Origin: Mastigias papua
Taxonomy: Eukaryota; Cnidaria; Scyphozoa; Rhizostomeae; Mastigiidae
Assembly: GCA_964019165.1 (NCBI GenBank)
Contig: OZ025269.1
Coordinates: 13,206,422-13,270,421, forward strand
Length of the DNA: 64,000 nt
Direction of reading: 5' to 3'
Part shown: piece by piece, positions 26,501 to 47,615 of the stretch
Layout: every line of letters starts with the position of its first letter
How positions within the stretch are numbered: the first letter of the stretch is position 1
The notes under the pieces: generated by a model
The model's database searches: none
What the model saw: the letters and a program-made list of their open reading frames with translations, nothing else
What the model was told of the DNA's origin: nothing
Translations under genes and position numbers: made by a program

Positions 26501-27348
26501 TGTTACAACAAAGTCTGAGTTTATCTCAGTAAATAATTTTTACCATTTCAGCATCACCACGTGCTCTTCGAGGTAAATTCTACAGGTTACGAACGTAATA
26601 GACCATGGCTAAATTTTAAGATTTTACTGCATGCAACTGCGTGAAAAATAACCTTGTAATGCATCAAACATTAATATTTTTGAGGTTATGAGATATTGCT
26701 GTATACTCAATGATAGGATTAATTATTGAAAATGTGGCTATCATAGTAGTTCTGGAAATACAAAATTTACAATTTTCGTGGGGGGACATCCCCGGACCCC
26801 CTTTTTGCTGTAGTTTTCAATCCACATAGTCCGAAGATGCAATCTGGTTTTCCCAATTTTTGAGATACAATCAGAGTTCTTGTTGCATACGGAGTAGCAT
26901 ATTATTGAAGATCAGTCTTCTACATGATAATAGGCATGGATTAAGAGTATATCAAAAGTATCATATTAACTGGATTCTTAGCTTTGGCCATGAGGATAAT
27001 AAGGTAGGGTGGCCAGTGATTTCCTTTACTCCTTATCAGTGTCAATGTATGCAGAATAAAGTACCTACTCGGCAACTTCAGACCTGACACCCACACCCAC
27101 CCAAAATTTTATAGCACCGCACCTAAATGCACGAATCGAAGTACAGTAAAGCGAGTTGAAGGAAAAGAGTTTCCTCGTACTGACTGCCATGCCGATAGTT
27201 AATCCGTCGGGCAATTGCCTATCTGATGTTAAGGCTCTAGTCTGAGAAAACCATAGTTTTTGGAAGGTATATTAGCTCAGATGGAGTCACTCTTTAGTTA
27301 CTATTTCTCTGAAGTGAATTCTGGCTCTGAGTGGTAGTTCCTGTATGG
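23561..27348. other. Gene-free, repeat-like DNA
   Basis: No gene supported. A stretch near 23,890-23,950 reads NVGPNGIAPEAF, weakly like the GPDGIPPE motif at the start of LINE reverse transcriptases. G-rich strings at 24,833 and near 26,781 (ggggggacatccccggac) look like MITE fragments. I could not pair ends or name a family. Confidence 0.3.
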
Positions 27349-27576
27349 TACAAGTGTCAAACTCAAGGCCCACGGGCCAAATTTGGCCCACCTGGTCATT
27401 TTATGTGGCCCGCGAGAGCTCGTGTGTGATTCTGATTTTGTCATTGACTTGAATACTTAATAAATAGAGAAGCAGCTATCTAGAAAAATAATACAGTATA
27501 GTTTCAATCATCTGGCCCTTTGAGGCCAACCATACTGCTGATGTGGCGCTCGGTGAACATGAGTTTGACACCCCTG
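27349..27576. mobile_element. Non-autonomous hAT-like MITE
   Basis: The left end reads AAGTGTCAAACTCAAGGCCC, followed by CGGGCCAAATTTGGCCCACC. The right end is the reverse complement of CAGGGGTGTCAAACTC. This GTGTCAAACTCAAGGCCC end with a GGGCCAAATTTGGCCC core is one I recall from non-autonomous hAT elements in many animal genomes. The outermost bases and target duplication have decayed, so this copy is old. Confidence 0.6.
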
Positions 27577-28159
27577 CAGTGTAAGGGATCTCCAACTATG
27601 GGTAATGGAGCTTGGGTAAGCGTGCGGTAGAGATAGACTGCTTAAAAATCACATTCCTGGTCATTGCACTAAGCAGAAGATACCAGTTTAGATTTATTGA
27701 TCAGGGAAATGATCTCTGTAGAGGAAGCAGTCTCACATAAAATAGTCGCAAACTACTGTGAATAACTTCTTGCAAAAATTAATCATGAAAATACGCACAT
27801 TAAAATAGTCAAGAGGCAGGGTCTAGCCAAGTAGGGTCATCATACACGACAGGTGATACCAAACCCTCATCAGGCTACTAGTCCTATGCCTTACCAAGAG
27901 CCAATTTTTATAGTTACCCAGAATGCTCCAATACTATTCCAGGCAGGAAAACTGACGAAGACCAAGAATGATATTTACAATATGAAAGTCAATGTACAGA
28001 GCACTGCTGAGGCTAGATAAATAGAAGCTTGAATAATAGCATGGGTTGCCAATAAGATTAAATACTCTAATGGATAAGCTCACAGTGAAGATGCTGAAAT
28101 CATGCTCAAGACAAAATTAAAAAGCTAGTGAACATGGAGTACAGAGTTCTATATAGTAT

Positions 28160-28390
28160 GTTATAAGGGAAGATTTTTTTACATCGACATCATCCAGTTT
28201 ATGCCCCAAACCTGTGATGAAATAATTGATAAATTGTTTTATGAAGAAATGAATGTTAGTATACCAGGGGGCTATCTACGTAATTATGGGAGACTTCAAC
28301 ACAAAAGTAGGGAATGAGCGACCTGATAACATCGCTGAAAACTATGGAAATGGGGTAAAACTGAAAGGAGAGAATAAATGATAGAATGGA
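28160..28390 (+). mobile_element. LINE endonuclease fragment
   Basis: With frameshifts, the translation gives FYIDIIQFMPQTCDE followed by VIMGDFNTKVGNERPDNIAE. IMGDFN with a downstream KVGNE is the conserved part of the apurinic-type endonuclease of non-LTR retrotransposons. No intact reading frame remains. It abuts the TTAG-type array. Confidence 0.6.
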
Positions 28391-28400
28391 TATTAAACAT

Positions 28401-28692
28401 TTTAGCTAGTTAGTTAGCTAGCGAGTTATTTAGTTAGCTTGTAAGTAGTTAGTTAGTTATTTCGTTATTTAGTTAGCTGGTTAGTTCTTTAGTTAGTTAG
28501 TTAGTTAGCTAGTTAGTTAGCTGGTTAGTTAGTTATTTAATTAGTTAGTTAGTTAGATATTTAGTTGATTAGTTAGTTAGTTATTTAGTTAGCTAGTTAG
28601 TTTGTTAATAGTTAGCTAGTTAGTTAGTTATTTAGTTAGTTAGTTAATTAGTTATTTATTTAGTTAGTTAGTTAGTTAGTTAGTTTAGTAGC

Positions 28693-28753
<61 letters not shown>

Positions 28754-28803
28754 CGTTAGTTAGTTAGTTAGTTAGTTAGTAATTTAGTTGGTTGGTTAGT
28801 TAT

Positions 28804-28843
<40 letters not shown>

Positions 28844-29230
28844 CTAGCTAGTTAGTTAGTTAGTAATTTAGGTAGCTAGTTAGTTATTTAGTTATTTAGT
28901 TAGCTAGTTAGTTAGTTATTTAGTTATTTAATTATTTAGTTAGTTAGTTATTTAGTTAGTTACTTAGTTAAGTAGCTAGTTAATTAGTTAGTTATTTAGT
29001 TTGTTAATTAGTTAGTTAGTTAGCTAGTTAGTTAGTTAGTAATTTAGTTGGTTAGTTAGTTAATTAGTTAGCTAGCTAATTAATTAGTTAACTAGTTAGT
29101 TACTTAGGTGGATATTTAGTTACTTAGCTATTTTGTTAGTTAGTTAGCTAGTTAGTTATTTAGTTAGTTAATTAGTTAGTTATTTAGTTAGTTAGTTAGT
29201 TAGTTAGTTAGCTAATTGGTTAATTGCTTA
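28401..29230 (+). repeat. (TTAG)n-type degenerate simple-sequence array, ~830 bp
   Basis: Almost every tetranucleotide is TTAG or a near variant (GCTAGTTA, TTATTTAG, TTAATTAG), with perfect runs near 28,690-28,750 and 28,800-28,840. The strand bias is complete: TTAG on plus, CTAA on minus. It lies directly after the LINE endonuclease fragment. Confidence 0.95.
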
Positions 29231-29839
29231 GTTGGTTTCTCTTCTACTTTGCTTTTATGTTGGCTACAGAGTTTATGTTTTGCGGCTTGTGTCCTGTGTA
29301 CTCATTCATCAAAATCCAAGTTGACAGCAGATGCCTTGCTTGTTGCCTTTCTGTCGAATATTTCTAGCGCATGGACGATTAGAATGACCGTTGAGGACTG
29401 GTGTGCATCGCTGAAGATCGCTGTAGATTGTTGCAGTTCGCTGAAGATCGCTGAAGATAGCTCAAGATAACTGAGAATCTTTCATGATCACTCATGATCC
29501 TGCAGGCATACGTGGATCCAGAGTTTTGTATTGGATGTGGCCATTTCGGAAAAAAATTGTGGAGAAATATTTCTCATATCAACGCCCTTCTAAAACATTT
29601 GGAGTGCTGTGTAGAGTGCTCAATTCATTTCATATTCATTTTCTTGTCTAATTTATGTGACATATGTCTGAACACAAATTTTTGCGATACTATATATTAC
29701 CGTTTGGGGGCCATGGCCTACCGGCCCTTCTTGAATCCGCGCTTGCCTGCAGGCTCCCCGATAATCGCCAGGCTTTTAATTGCTGTTGGGAAAGATATGC
29801 ATATTTCTTTTATTTATTCAAATAATGGACATTGACTAA

Positions 29840-31010
29840 TAAATATGGCATACGTTGATGGGGAGTTAGAATGGTTTACTGAATATCTACTCAACCGTAA
29901 AGCGATCGTTCAATATGGCCAGGAACAGCCAGAAAATTTAAGTCTCCTGTCAGGGGTTCCTCAAAGGATGATCCTGGCCAATTATTATTCTTAATATTTG
30001 TAAATTACTTAACAGATGTTATAAAAAGCTTGAGAGTAATGAAATACGCAGACGACACGGTGCTCTACGTTTCTGGAAAAACTGCCACTGATAGAAATGA
30101 GAAACTAAACAGTGACCTCAGCAAGCTGGATAAATGGTTCTCCGAAAGCAAACTGATCATAAATCTCAGCAAGGGCAAAGCTGAGGCCCTCTTGTTTGGC
30201 ACCTCAAAAAGAGTTGCGAAGGAATCAGCTTATTATAGACTCCACGTAAATGATAGGGATATAGAGGACAACCGCGAGCTACATATACCTAGGAGCTCAA
30301 ATAGGCAGCACTTTAGATATGAACATATTATTTTAACAAGTGCTACAAAAATGCGTTGTCTCGACTAAATCTCCTAGCAAAACTACGTGGGCAACTAGAT
30401 GTGGCAGCAGCAAAAGCTATTTACAATAGTATGATCTTTCCAACATTCACACATTGTGGTATTCTGCTGCTCGCCAATACAAGAACTCAATCAGACAAAC
30501 TTGTTTCCTTTCACAAATGAGCTGAGGCAATCATAAATAGAAATGTGGAAACGAAAGTCTCATTACAATCTGTTGCAAATGCAAACAAGAAGTGCGCTTG
30601 CTCTTTTATGAAGGCATGCCTTGATAATAATGCCACTGGACCTTTCAAAAACTACTTTCAGCTAACAGAGCATTCAATACAGACAAGGAACAGATCAAAC
30701 CTGACACGACTTCCGAAAGTTAAAACGGAGTATGCTAAAAGATGGTTTTTATTCATTGATGCAAAGAGTTCGACATGCTTACATTCGAAGTCTGAGAAAT
30801 GCCGGCACCCAGGCCCGTAGCCAAGGGGGGCCTGGGGGGGGCAAGGCCCCTCCTGGACTTGTGAGGTTTGACTCTGTGCCTCCCCTAAAGACATGAATTA
30901 TATAGGTATATGTATCATATATATTGGCTGTGCCCCCTTTGTGAATTCAAGCTGGCTACGGGCCTGCCGGCACCTAATTTTAAATCCTTTTTTAAAGAAA
31001 ATTTTATTTA
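29840..31010 (+). mobile_element. Degenerate LINE reverse-transcriptase fragment
   Basis: Translates, with frameshifts and stops, to the palm and later part of a non-LTR reverse transcriptase: LEWFTEYLLNRK, LSLLSGVPQ, then MKYADDTVLYVSGK with the catalytic YADD near 30,040-30,055. Downstream are LDKWFSESKLIINLSKGKA, AKAIYNSMIFPTFTHCGIL and a terminal FKSFFKENFI. The 5' part, including the endonuclease, is missing. It shares the post-YADD block with the fragment at 541-1000. A MITE interrupts it at 30,810. Confidence 0.8.
30810..30966. mobile_element. 157-bp hAT-like MITE nested in the LINE
   Basis: Perfect 13-bp terminal inverted repeats CAGGCCCGTAGCC and GGCTACGGGCCTG enclose 157 bp of G/C-rich then AT-rich sequence. 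It is flanked by an exact 8-bp duplication CCGGCACC at 30802-30809 and 30967-30974. The 8-bp duplication and CAG-type ends fit hAT transposons. Removing it rejoins the LINE C-terminal coding region, so it inserted after the LINE. Confidence 0.85.
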
Positions 31011-31279
31011 AAATTCACGAACAACTCTTAATGTAATGTCTTAAGTACTTCTTTTAGATCTGATATTGTTAGGTAACTTCTTTACTCTTCTTGGGCGTAC
31101 ATTGATAACAGCTGTTTAAGTTGTTTATCCAGGTTGAACATTCGTTGTTACTATAATTATTATTAACGAACAGTTTTACTGTCGTGCTACTAGTATTGAA
31201 GAAGGAAGTAACAGCTGATTGCAGTATAGCTACCTTAAATCTTCGAATTGGCTCCCTAAGGGCTCATTTATTTTCGACA

Positions 31280-31530
31280 CTTTTGGATGGGGGCTTATTC
31301 GCGGGGAGGGCTTATTCGATTGGGGGCTTACTTGACATATGCTGCATTAAAAGCTCGTTGTCAAAGCTCTTTTCTCCATAATATTACATGAACAGTTTGA
31401 AGTTAAGCATTAGCCTTTACCTAAGTCCCCATGATCATCTGGCGGGAGCGTATTCCAGGGAGCTTATTAACAAGTTGAAGTTCTAGCATAGGGGCTTAAT
31501 CAAGGGAGGAGGGCTTTTGCCAGACGGGCT
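31280..31530. repeat. GGGGCTTATT-motif repeat region
   Basis: Several spaced copies of a GGGGCTTATT-like string (near 31,290, 31,309, 31,323, 31,468 and 31,490) suggest a decayed repeat or MITE. No clean ends or target duplication were found. Confidence 0.3.
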
Positions 31531-32524
31531 AGTTCGAAGATTTACGATACTCTAAAAATTCCACAACTTCTCAGCTCTTTCAGGGTACACTTAAGTCCGT
31601 TTAGACAATCCACGTGGATTCAATCATCGATCTAATAGTGGCTTCAACATCTAATTTTATTTCTCTACCTCAACATGCGAAATTCTACTCTTTTACACAA
31701 GCTGCTTCTCCAATTGATCTTGTCAGAAAAAGGATAAGGAAGCTAGATCTCGCCCAACAATATTCGGAATACACCTAATACCAAATACAAGGCTAGTGGT
31801 TAATGTTGCTTATTTATATCAACAAGGATTAACTGGTCCTCTTGAACTATAGTTGTGCAATAGCTTCATTGTAATGTACAATGCCTTCCATGAGTCTTGA
31901 ACACTATTTATGATTTACGTTCTATACGAGCTATATCATCCCCTCCCCCTCAAAATAATGTTGTTTGAAGCAAATATGAATAACCCGGCTGGTACAATGG
32001 ATGCATGTACAATGCTATATGTCTTCCTTATTGGATTATTGTGAGGGGGGAAGGGATTTACACTTTAATTGGTATGACGGAAAGCAACTGGAGTCGGGAA
32101 TTCAAGAAAATGTGGTGTATATAACCCTTTATCAAAATGAAGCACGGCAGAAATCGGACTCTTACCATATTGTAGAAGTATACATGAATAAGGCCTATGT
32201 GAGAAGTAAAATTGTTGGGAACAGTGAAGTGATAATCTCTACTATCGTACTCTCCTATTGCACACCATTTAGATTTCACTTTTAGATCCTAGTTTATTTG
32301 CTGTCAATTTAGCGAAGTAATAGCAACAATTTCATCATAATTAGCAGAAATGAAATAATTGGCAATTAACTTCACACAGCAAGCTCATATGACTATACTT
32401 CAGTTTTATATCCTTTTGGGATTCACTTTGCTACAGAGACGGATGCATAAATGTTGTCAAAGAGACATAGACAGGCCTAGAATAAATGTTGAAAGGTTGA
32501 TCTTCTTGAGTTTCAGAAGGCGTT
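31531..32524. other. 5' flank of the amino acid transporter gene
   Basis: No gene recognised. Open frames at 32,001-32,285 and 32,359-32,583 have no family motif, and the second overlaps the true first exon of the transporter in another frame. The promoter and 5' UTR of the transporter are expected in the final few hundred bases. Confidence 0.35.
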
Positions 32525-41232
<8,708 letters not shown>

Positions 41233-44200
41233 TCACTCAATTCATAGCATGTAGAAACAATAACAGCACACCATTTAATAGTTCTTTAAATGATGTTTGT
41301 ATCAAATTCCTCTGTTACTAGCTCAGTTTACCACTTCTTTAAGACCCAATTCAGTACTCAGTACGTACAGGAATTCCGGTACAATCTAGGAGCATTTAAC
41401 TTCATTTATCAAGAGTAGTTGTAAAGCAAAATTACAGAAATATTTTCAAATTGTGACAAATGTGAATTAAGTGGACACAAATTGCTAGCGTGTAAATCAG
41501 TTAATTATTAGAAGAGTATTGGCAACTGTGGGGAGGTACAACATGGAACTGGTTGAAGAAAGAGCGTGAAGAGAGATAGAAAGTTCCATTATATTGCTGC
41601 TATTGCTCATCAAGATCAAGCCATAATTACGAATAAAATGTGAAACAAATTTATTTTACTACTACTAAAAGTAATGTTTCATCCGAGTGTAGGTGTGATT
41701 TGCAGTTCACTTTGGATGAGACTTCATTGATGTGCAAAATTATAAACAATATTGCAAGTTCTGATCCTTGAGACACTCTAGGGCATTTCTAAACTTTTGT
41801 CTGACATGCATCCATTAATAGTACTGGCTACTTATTTAAGTCCACCTAGGAATAATGTAAGCCTAATTTCTCATTTCCTTGATCCATAGTGCTTCGGGTG
41901 TACTGATCAAAAGTGCGTGATCAACAAGTTAGATATCTGTAAATCAAGCTATTAGTATAGAGAAAGAGCTTCATCAATTCGTTATCGTAGTTATTTACAG
42001 CTTGACCCAAGGATTGACACTTTCCTTGTATCAAACACTGTATAGTTAGAGCTGAGGATTGCCAGACTGGAGAGATTTCAAGAATTTAATGAAGAATTGC
42101 AGTTGTTTAAAGTTTATTACCTACCCTATGTGAAAGTGCTCATGGTTCTCCACAGCATGCTGTTTTTGATAATGTAGAACACTTTACGTGGCATCGACTG
42201 CAATTTCTCCGTCACGTTCTATAGGAAGCATTTCTGGGTCTTCTTCTGTGTTATTTCTTTCGATCATTCCCGTGAAAAATTTAACAGCAGGAAACAAAAG
42301 CAAAGGCCTAGATTTGACCTGCCTCCCATGCGGTGTCTATTATTTATAGCTCTTTGGTTATTTCTTTTATGTCATCAAATAGCGAAGTATTTTTAATTAA
42401 AATCGAAAGAGGTCTGATTTTATGAGATATTTTACATCATAATCACTTTTTAATGAGAACCAAAGCTACAAAGGTGAACTTTGTTGTTACAATGTTTGTC
42501 CTTCTTTTAAAAAAAAGTCACATCTCAGTTAAATCCTTGTATATATGAATACTATTTAAAGTGCAGGAAGTATATTCCCAGCTAATTGAAATTTTGCGTT
42601 CGTAGTATTACTGTATAGTAATATTAGTACATTTGAAGTGTTTTCTTTTTGAGCAATTTGTATTGATACGTAATCTACTCTATAAAGTAAGTGTTTAATT
42701 AACAGTGGAGTTATAATGATTATCAAATTAATAATGAAAATAGTAGCTGCTCTGTGCTGTTCAACCAAGAATCATTATTTTGATCTTTCAAATGATGTTT
42801 CAGAATCAGAAAAAATTGATCAGTTGCTCTTTAATACGACAGAAGCAGAAACTTTTCTTCAATTTTTTAAACAAAACAATTACGGCCTGCAGATGCCTGA
42901 AATGCAAATTTTTTAGTAAATTCACTGCTAAGCTTTCAGACAAATACCAGTCAAATTTCTATCATCACCTGTTAACTGCTACTCCCTATACGGGCATATT
43001 ATCCCCAACTGCTTTCCATACCTCTCTTATGTGCCTATATATATATTTGCTACATTTGAGATAGGCTTGTACGAACTGATACTCCAAATTATGATGCTGT
43101 CTTGGAGATAAATTTTTATTTAGTCCCACTGAACCACGATCTAAAGTGTGCTCGCAGCTCATGCCTTGTGGTCTAACCACGCTTATTTCACTGATATGAT
43201 TGATGTCTTCCTTTCGATCAATAGGCTCGCCTTAATTTAGCAGCTTCTTTAGTCACACTGGTTTTGGATAGAGTGCTTCACAGATTTTTCATGAGTGTTA
43301 GACCAAGCAAGTCAACTTGACTTTCATAGTTTTTGACTGCCTGTTTGGAATGAATTTTTAATACTATTGATTCATAAATTTATATTTGCTGCATTCTAAA
43401 TGTATTTAGTTAAGCCGTGAAACTTACGGTTTATCTAAATACATTTCGAATAAAATAAGGAAAATTTTACAAGACTAATATTAAGCAAACATTAAGGGCA
43501 TATCGACGGAGCCCAAAAGAAAATTTCCGAGGATTACACTGATTTCCTACAAAAACACTCTGTTAGTTCAATACAATGTACCTCCATGCTCTTGCTCATC
43601 TGCGAAAAACTTTCGTAGTATCAGTGCTCCCTAATTCTTGCACTACTAATATTAATTTTCACAAACAATATTTTATATTAATATAAATATATTACAATAT
43701 TTATATAAATATATTACATTTGTAAGACAGGATACCATAGACACTGTAAGTTTCAACACAAACCCTCTTTTGGAACAATGTTACATGAACTACCCATAAT
43801 TCATGCGAGTTTGACTGCAATGAGTAGAATTGGTGTCCTATTTATCAGTCGTTTGGCAGTCGTAAGATAATTCAAATTGAAAATTCTTTACTCTTAAGTC
43901 TCAAAGAGACGGGGGTCGGAAAATTGAGGTTGGAAATTCCTAATACCACAATAATTGTTGGGTTGGAATAGACAGGGTGCATGGGAAATTTTTCTAATTA
44001 TGATAACTAAAGATGGGTATCACAAGTCATTGCAACTGTAGTCAAAATAAAAAACACATATTCACATATTATATAACAAAAAAATTCAAAAGCAGGCCTT
44101 AAATAAGGATATTCTGCGTGGAATTTTTCAAAAAAATTAATAAGTAGGGGTACGTTTATTCAGAACTCAATAGTAGGGCTTTTGTCTTATGTAGCACAAT

Positions 44201-44869
44201 TCCTTAGATATTTTGGCCGTCTGCACGTAGGCTCCTTATAAACCCGTTCCTTATCAAAAACAGGCGTCAATAGGCCTAATCATGATGAATTATTCGGTTT
44301 TTTAATTATGGACTTTGTTTGATGTTGCCCAAGCCTACCATGCCCAAGAATCAGAGCTGCATGCGTTCAAATACAGCACAGTTAAAAGTGCCCTGGGCTA
44401 CTGGTATACCGCAAGAAGAGCACATGAGCACATGTCATTTGCCTTCATGATCAATTCTCTCCAGTCCGGAATAGAAGTCCACCCGACTATCTGTTTTTCA
44501 AAAAATGCACACCATGACATTCCTATTGCAACCCCCCCCCCCTTATTCGTCTTGAAGGAAATCTTTCCAGTCAGACCCAGTGCTATCTGCCGAACGTAAC
44601 TAGTGGTCAATGTTTGTTGTTTGAAAAAATGTTTGCACGAAATGAGTAATTGCTGTCTGAAGCACTTAAGGCACAACTGAAAGTCGTGCCGATGATGATG
44701 GAATAATAAACGAGGGCGATGGGCACATTTTTAGCATGCTGTGTGTGTGTGAAATTATTTTACATCGATTTTATTTCTAGTTTACAAATATATATATATA
44801 TATACACACGTAAACTAATCTAAATCGATAACTAAGTAATCATAAATAAAGAAAAAAATATTTTTGAAT
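41233..44869. other. 3' UTR of the transporter, then gene-free DNA
   Basis: An AATAAA at 41,632-41,637, 400 bp after the stop and followed by a GT-rich stretch, is a plausible poly(A) signal. Beyond it I see no supported gene. Frames at 42.7-43.1 kb and 44.3-44.7 kb lack motifs and splice context. AT-rich palindromic strings occur near 43,670-43,725. Confidence 0.4.
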
Positions 44870-47615
44870 TTTATTTGCAATCTAAATGAAAAGATGCTAA
44901 TTTCTATATATACATTTACATACGCTGCATTTACAGTTAGGGCCCTCCCACTTTTTTAGCATATTTTTAAAGATATTTAGAGTTTTTGCCGACTTCATAT
45001 CATTTGGCAGTCCATTCCACACTTGTAGGCCTAGGGATCGGAGGCTATTTGAACCAAAGGTGACTTGATTTGGTCTATAATGTTGTAAATTGTAGGTTCC
45101 TCTTAATGAGCAACTAGAAGATTTCACTTTAAAAATGTCTTGCATGAAGGAAGGGGTTAGTTTGTTCTGAGTTTTGAAAATTTCAATGCACAGAAATTTT
45201 AGTCGGAAAACTAGCATAGTACACCTTCCAGACTTTGAAAGTAAAACGTCGTATGAACTAAGTTAGTCATTATATAAAAATCTAAGGGCACGTTCTTGGA
45301 TTTTTTCAATTTTCTGCAAGGAATTTGCCAATGAAAAGTACCATACTAAAGGGCAATAATCAAAATTAGAATAGATGAAACTCTGGACAAGAATCTTCTT
45401 TCATCAAAAGCAACAAAACTTTTAAGCCTTTTTAAAACATTGAGCTGTGATGCAGCTTTTCTACAAATTTCAGAGATGTGCTTTTCAAAATTTAGCTTAT
45501 AGTCTAGGTAGATTCCTAGTAAGTTTACCGTTTCTTCCGATTTTATTAATTCACCGTTGATAATTAAGTTTTCTCCACTTGTGTTAGTCTGGTCCTTTCT
45601 AATAAGAATTGCGTGGAACTTTTCTGGATTAGCTATCATTTGATTTTGTTTAAGCCAGTTCAAGGCTACTCCAGCTTCTTTCTCCAGTACCCCAATCAAA
45701 TTTGAAAAAGTCTTGGAAAAAAATCCAGAGTGTTATCATCAGCATAGTTATATAGAGTAGCCTGTTTGATGAATAGGAATAGATCATTAATGTAGAAGTT
45801 GAAGAGAATGGGGGCCAAAACATAACCCTGAGGCACACCTGATAAAATAGTTTGGAAAGAAGAATAAGCATTATTGATTCTGACAGACTGTTTCCGCTTT
45901 TTCATGTAAGAGTAAATAAGGACTAGAGCATTTTCATCCAAGCCATAAGCATGTAGTTTGGCAATGAGTAAATTATGTGGGATAGAATCGAATGCTTTTG
46001 ACAGATCCATAAGGATAGCCCCTACAAAATAATCGTTGTCCAGTTTAATCCTCCATTCTTCGACCATTCGTATTAAAACATGTTGCGTGGCATATGATTT
46101 TCTGTAGGCAGCGATGAAAAGAGAAAGCGTTTCATCTAAGTACGGAATAAGTTGATTTTTCAAACTTTTTTCATAAATTTTGGAGAAAACATTAAGAATA
46201 CTAACAGGACGAAAATTTCGTTCAACTGTTCGATTTGCCTCTACTTTATCTAAAGGGCACACTGCGGCACGTTTTTCATTATTTGGAAACTTGTAGTTAC
46301 GTATGTGCTATTGATAGCGTTTGTTAATGGGAGTGCCAATTCATCTGCAGCTAGCAGCACCAGTTTAGGTGGAATTTGATCTTCACCCGTTGATTTTCTA
46401 CCATCCAATGACTTTAACTGCTTTCTAACTTGACAAACTTCTACTTCATGCAAGGAAAATGACTTAAAGGTTACTTGTAGAGTTTTGATTAATTGCTGAA
46501 ATGCTCGGGTGATCTTTGTATTTATCAAGAATTAGACCAATTATTTGTCGTTAATCATCTGTTGATAGCGTATCTGCAATTTTACAAGGTTTTACACCAC
46601 TCGGTTTCTCTACTATATTGATGTAATGATCATTAAAGATCTCGACCAACTCTCTGTCTTCAGTTACAAATCTAATATTTTTAACTAGGGAAATATCACT
46701 ACCAGCTAAACCTCCTTTATTAGAAAGTAAAGGTTTGACAAGATTCCAGAAAACACGATTTGAGGCCAATCCAGCTTCTGTTGCTTTTTTGAAATGCTGT
46801 TTAATTGCCTTTTTTCTCAAGGCAACACATTTATTTCTTTGTTTTTTGAATATTACTTCATTTTCTTTCGTCGGATTTCTGTTATATCTTCTCTTTAGCC
46901 TTGTTCTTGTATAAATTCCCTTTCTTAATTCACGAGTCATAAAAGGAGCACTATTTCCCCGTAGCGTTTTGATTTTCAAAGGGGCATGTTTATCTACCAA
47001 TTTTCTAAAAGTATAGACAAGGTTGTCGTAAGCTTGATCAGGATCATCAAAAACTCCAAAATTTGTTAGTTTTACATCTGACAGAAAACTTTGTTCATCA
47101 AACTTTTTGTAGCTACGATATTTTATGATTTTCGGCTTCAGTCTAGGAAGGTGAGACTTCATAACCGATATAACAAGGCCATGATAGTCACTTATGCCTG
47201 TTTCAAAAACCGAAGTTTTTTGAAAGCATTTTGGCCAATTTGTGAGAAATACATCTATAGAAGAACAGCTATTTTTGGTAAAACATGTGTTGGTAGTTAC
47301 TAAATTAGACAAACCATAGACATCTGAAAAGGAACCTAAACTGTTGTATCCGATACCCTGCTTGTTTAGGGTATCAATGTTAATATCCCCCATTACAATA
47401 ACGTTTTCATATTTATCTAAAGCGCAATTTAGCGCAATTGAAAGATCTTTAAAAAAAGCATCAATATTGCTGGATTCAGGGGGCCGATATATACTATAGA
47501 CTATCCATTTCTTTTTACTTACTATCAGTTCAGAGCACAGAACCTCTAGAGAAGGAGTTTCTAGTACTGGGACACGATTACAAACAACACCTTTCCTAGC
47601 ATATAGATGTTAGAA
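44870..47615 (-). mobile_element. 5'-truncated, inactivated LINE (endonuclease + RT)
   Basis: Non-LTR retrotransposon remnant on the minus strand. It starts inside the endonuclease (HLYARKGVVCNRVP at about 47,610) with IYRPPESS, VIVMGDINIDTL and the terminal SDYHGLVISV motif. A linker RKSTGEDQIPPKLV leads into the reverse transcriptase: FRPVSILNVFSKIYEK, AILMDLSKAFDSIPHNLL, SGVPQGYVLAPILFNFYIND and the catalytic YADD near 45,745. A tail ending GPNCKCSVCKCIYRN stops at about 44,897. At least one in-frame stop in the endonuclease-RT linker (about 46,551) and several frameshifts (near 46,480, 46,260, 45,700 and 45,390) show it is dead. No ORF1 or 5' UTR is left. It resembles jockey/CR1-like elements; the clade is not certain. 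The 3' edge is approximate. Confidence 0.88.
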
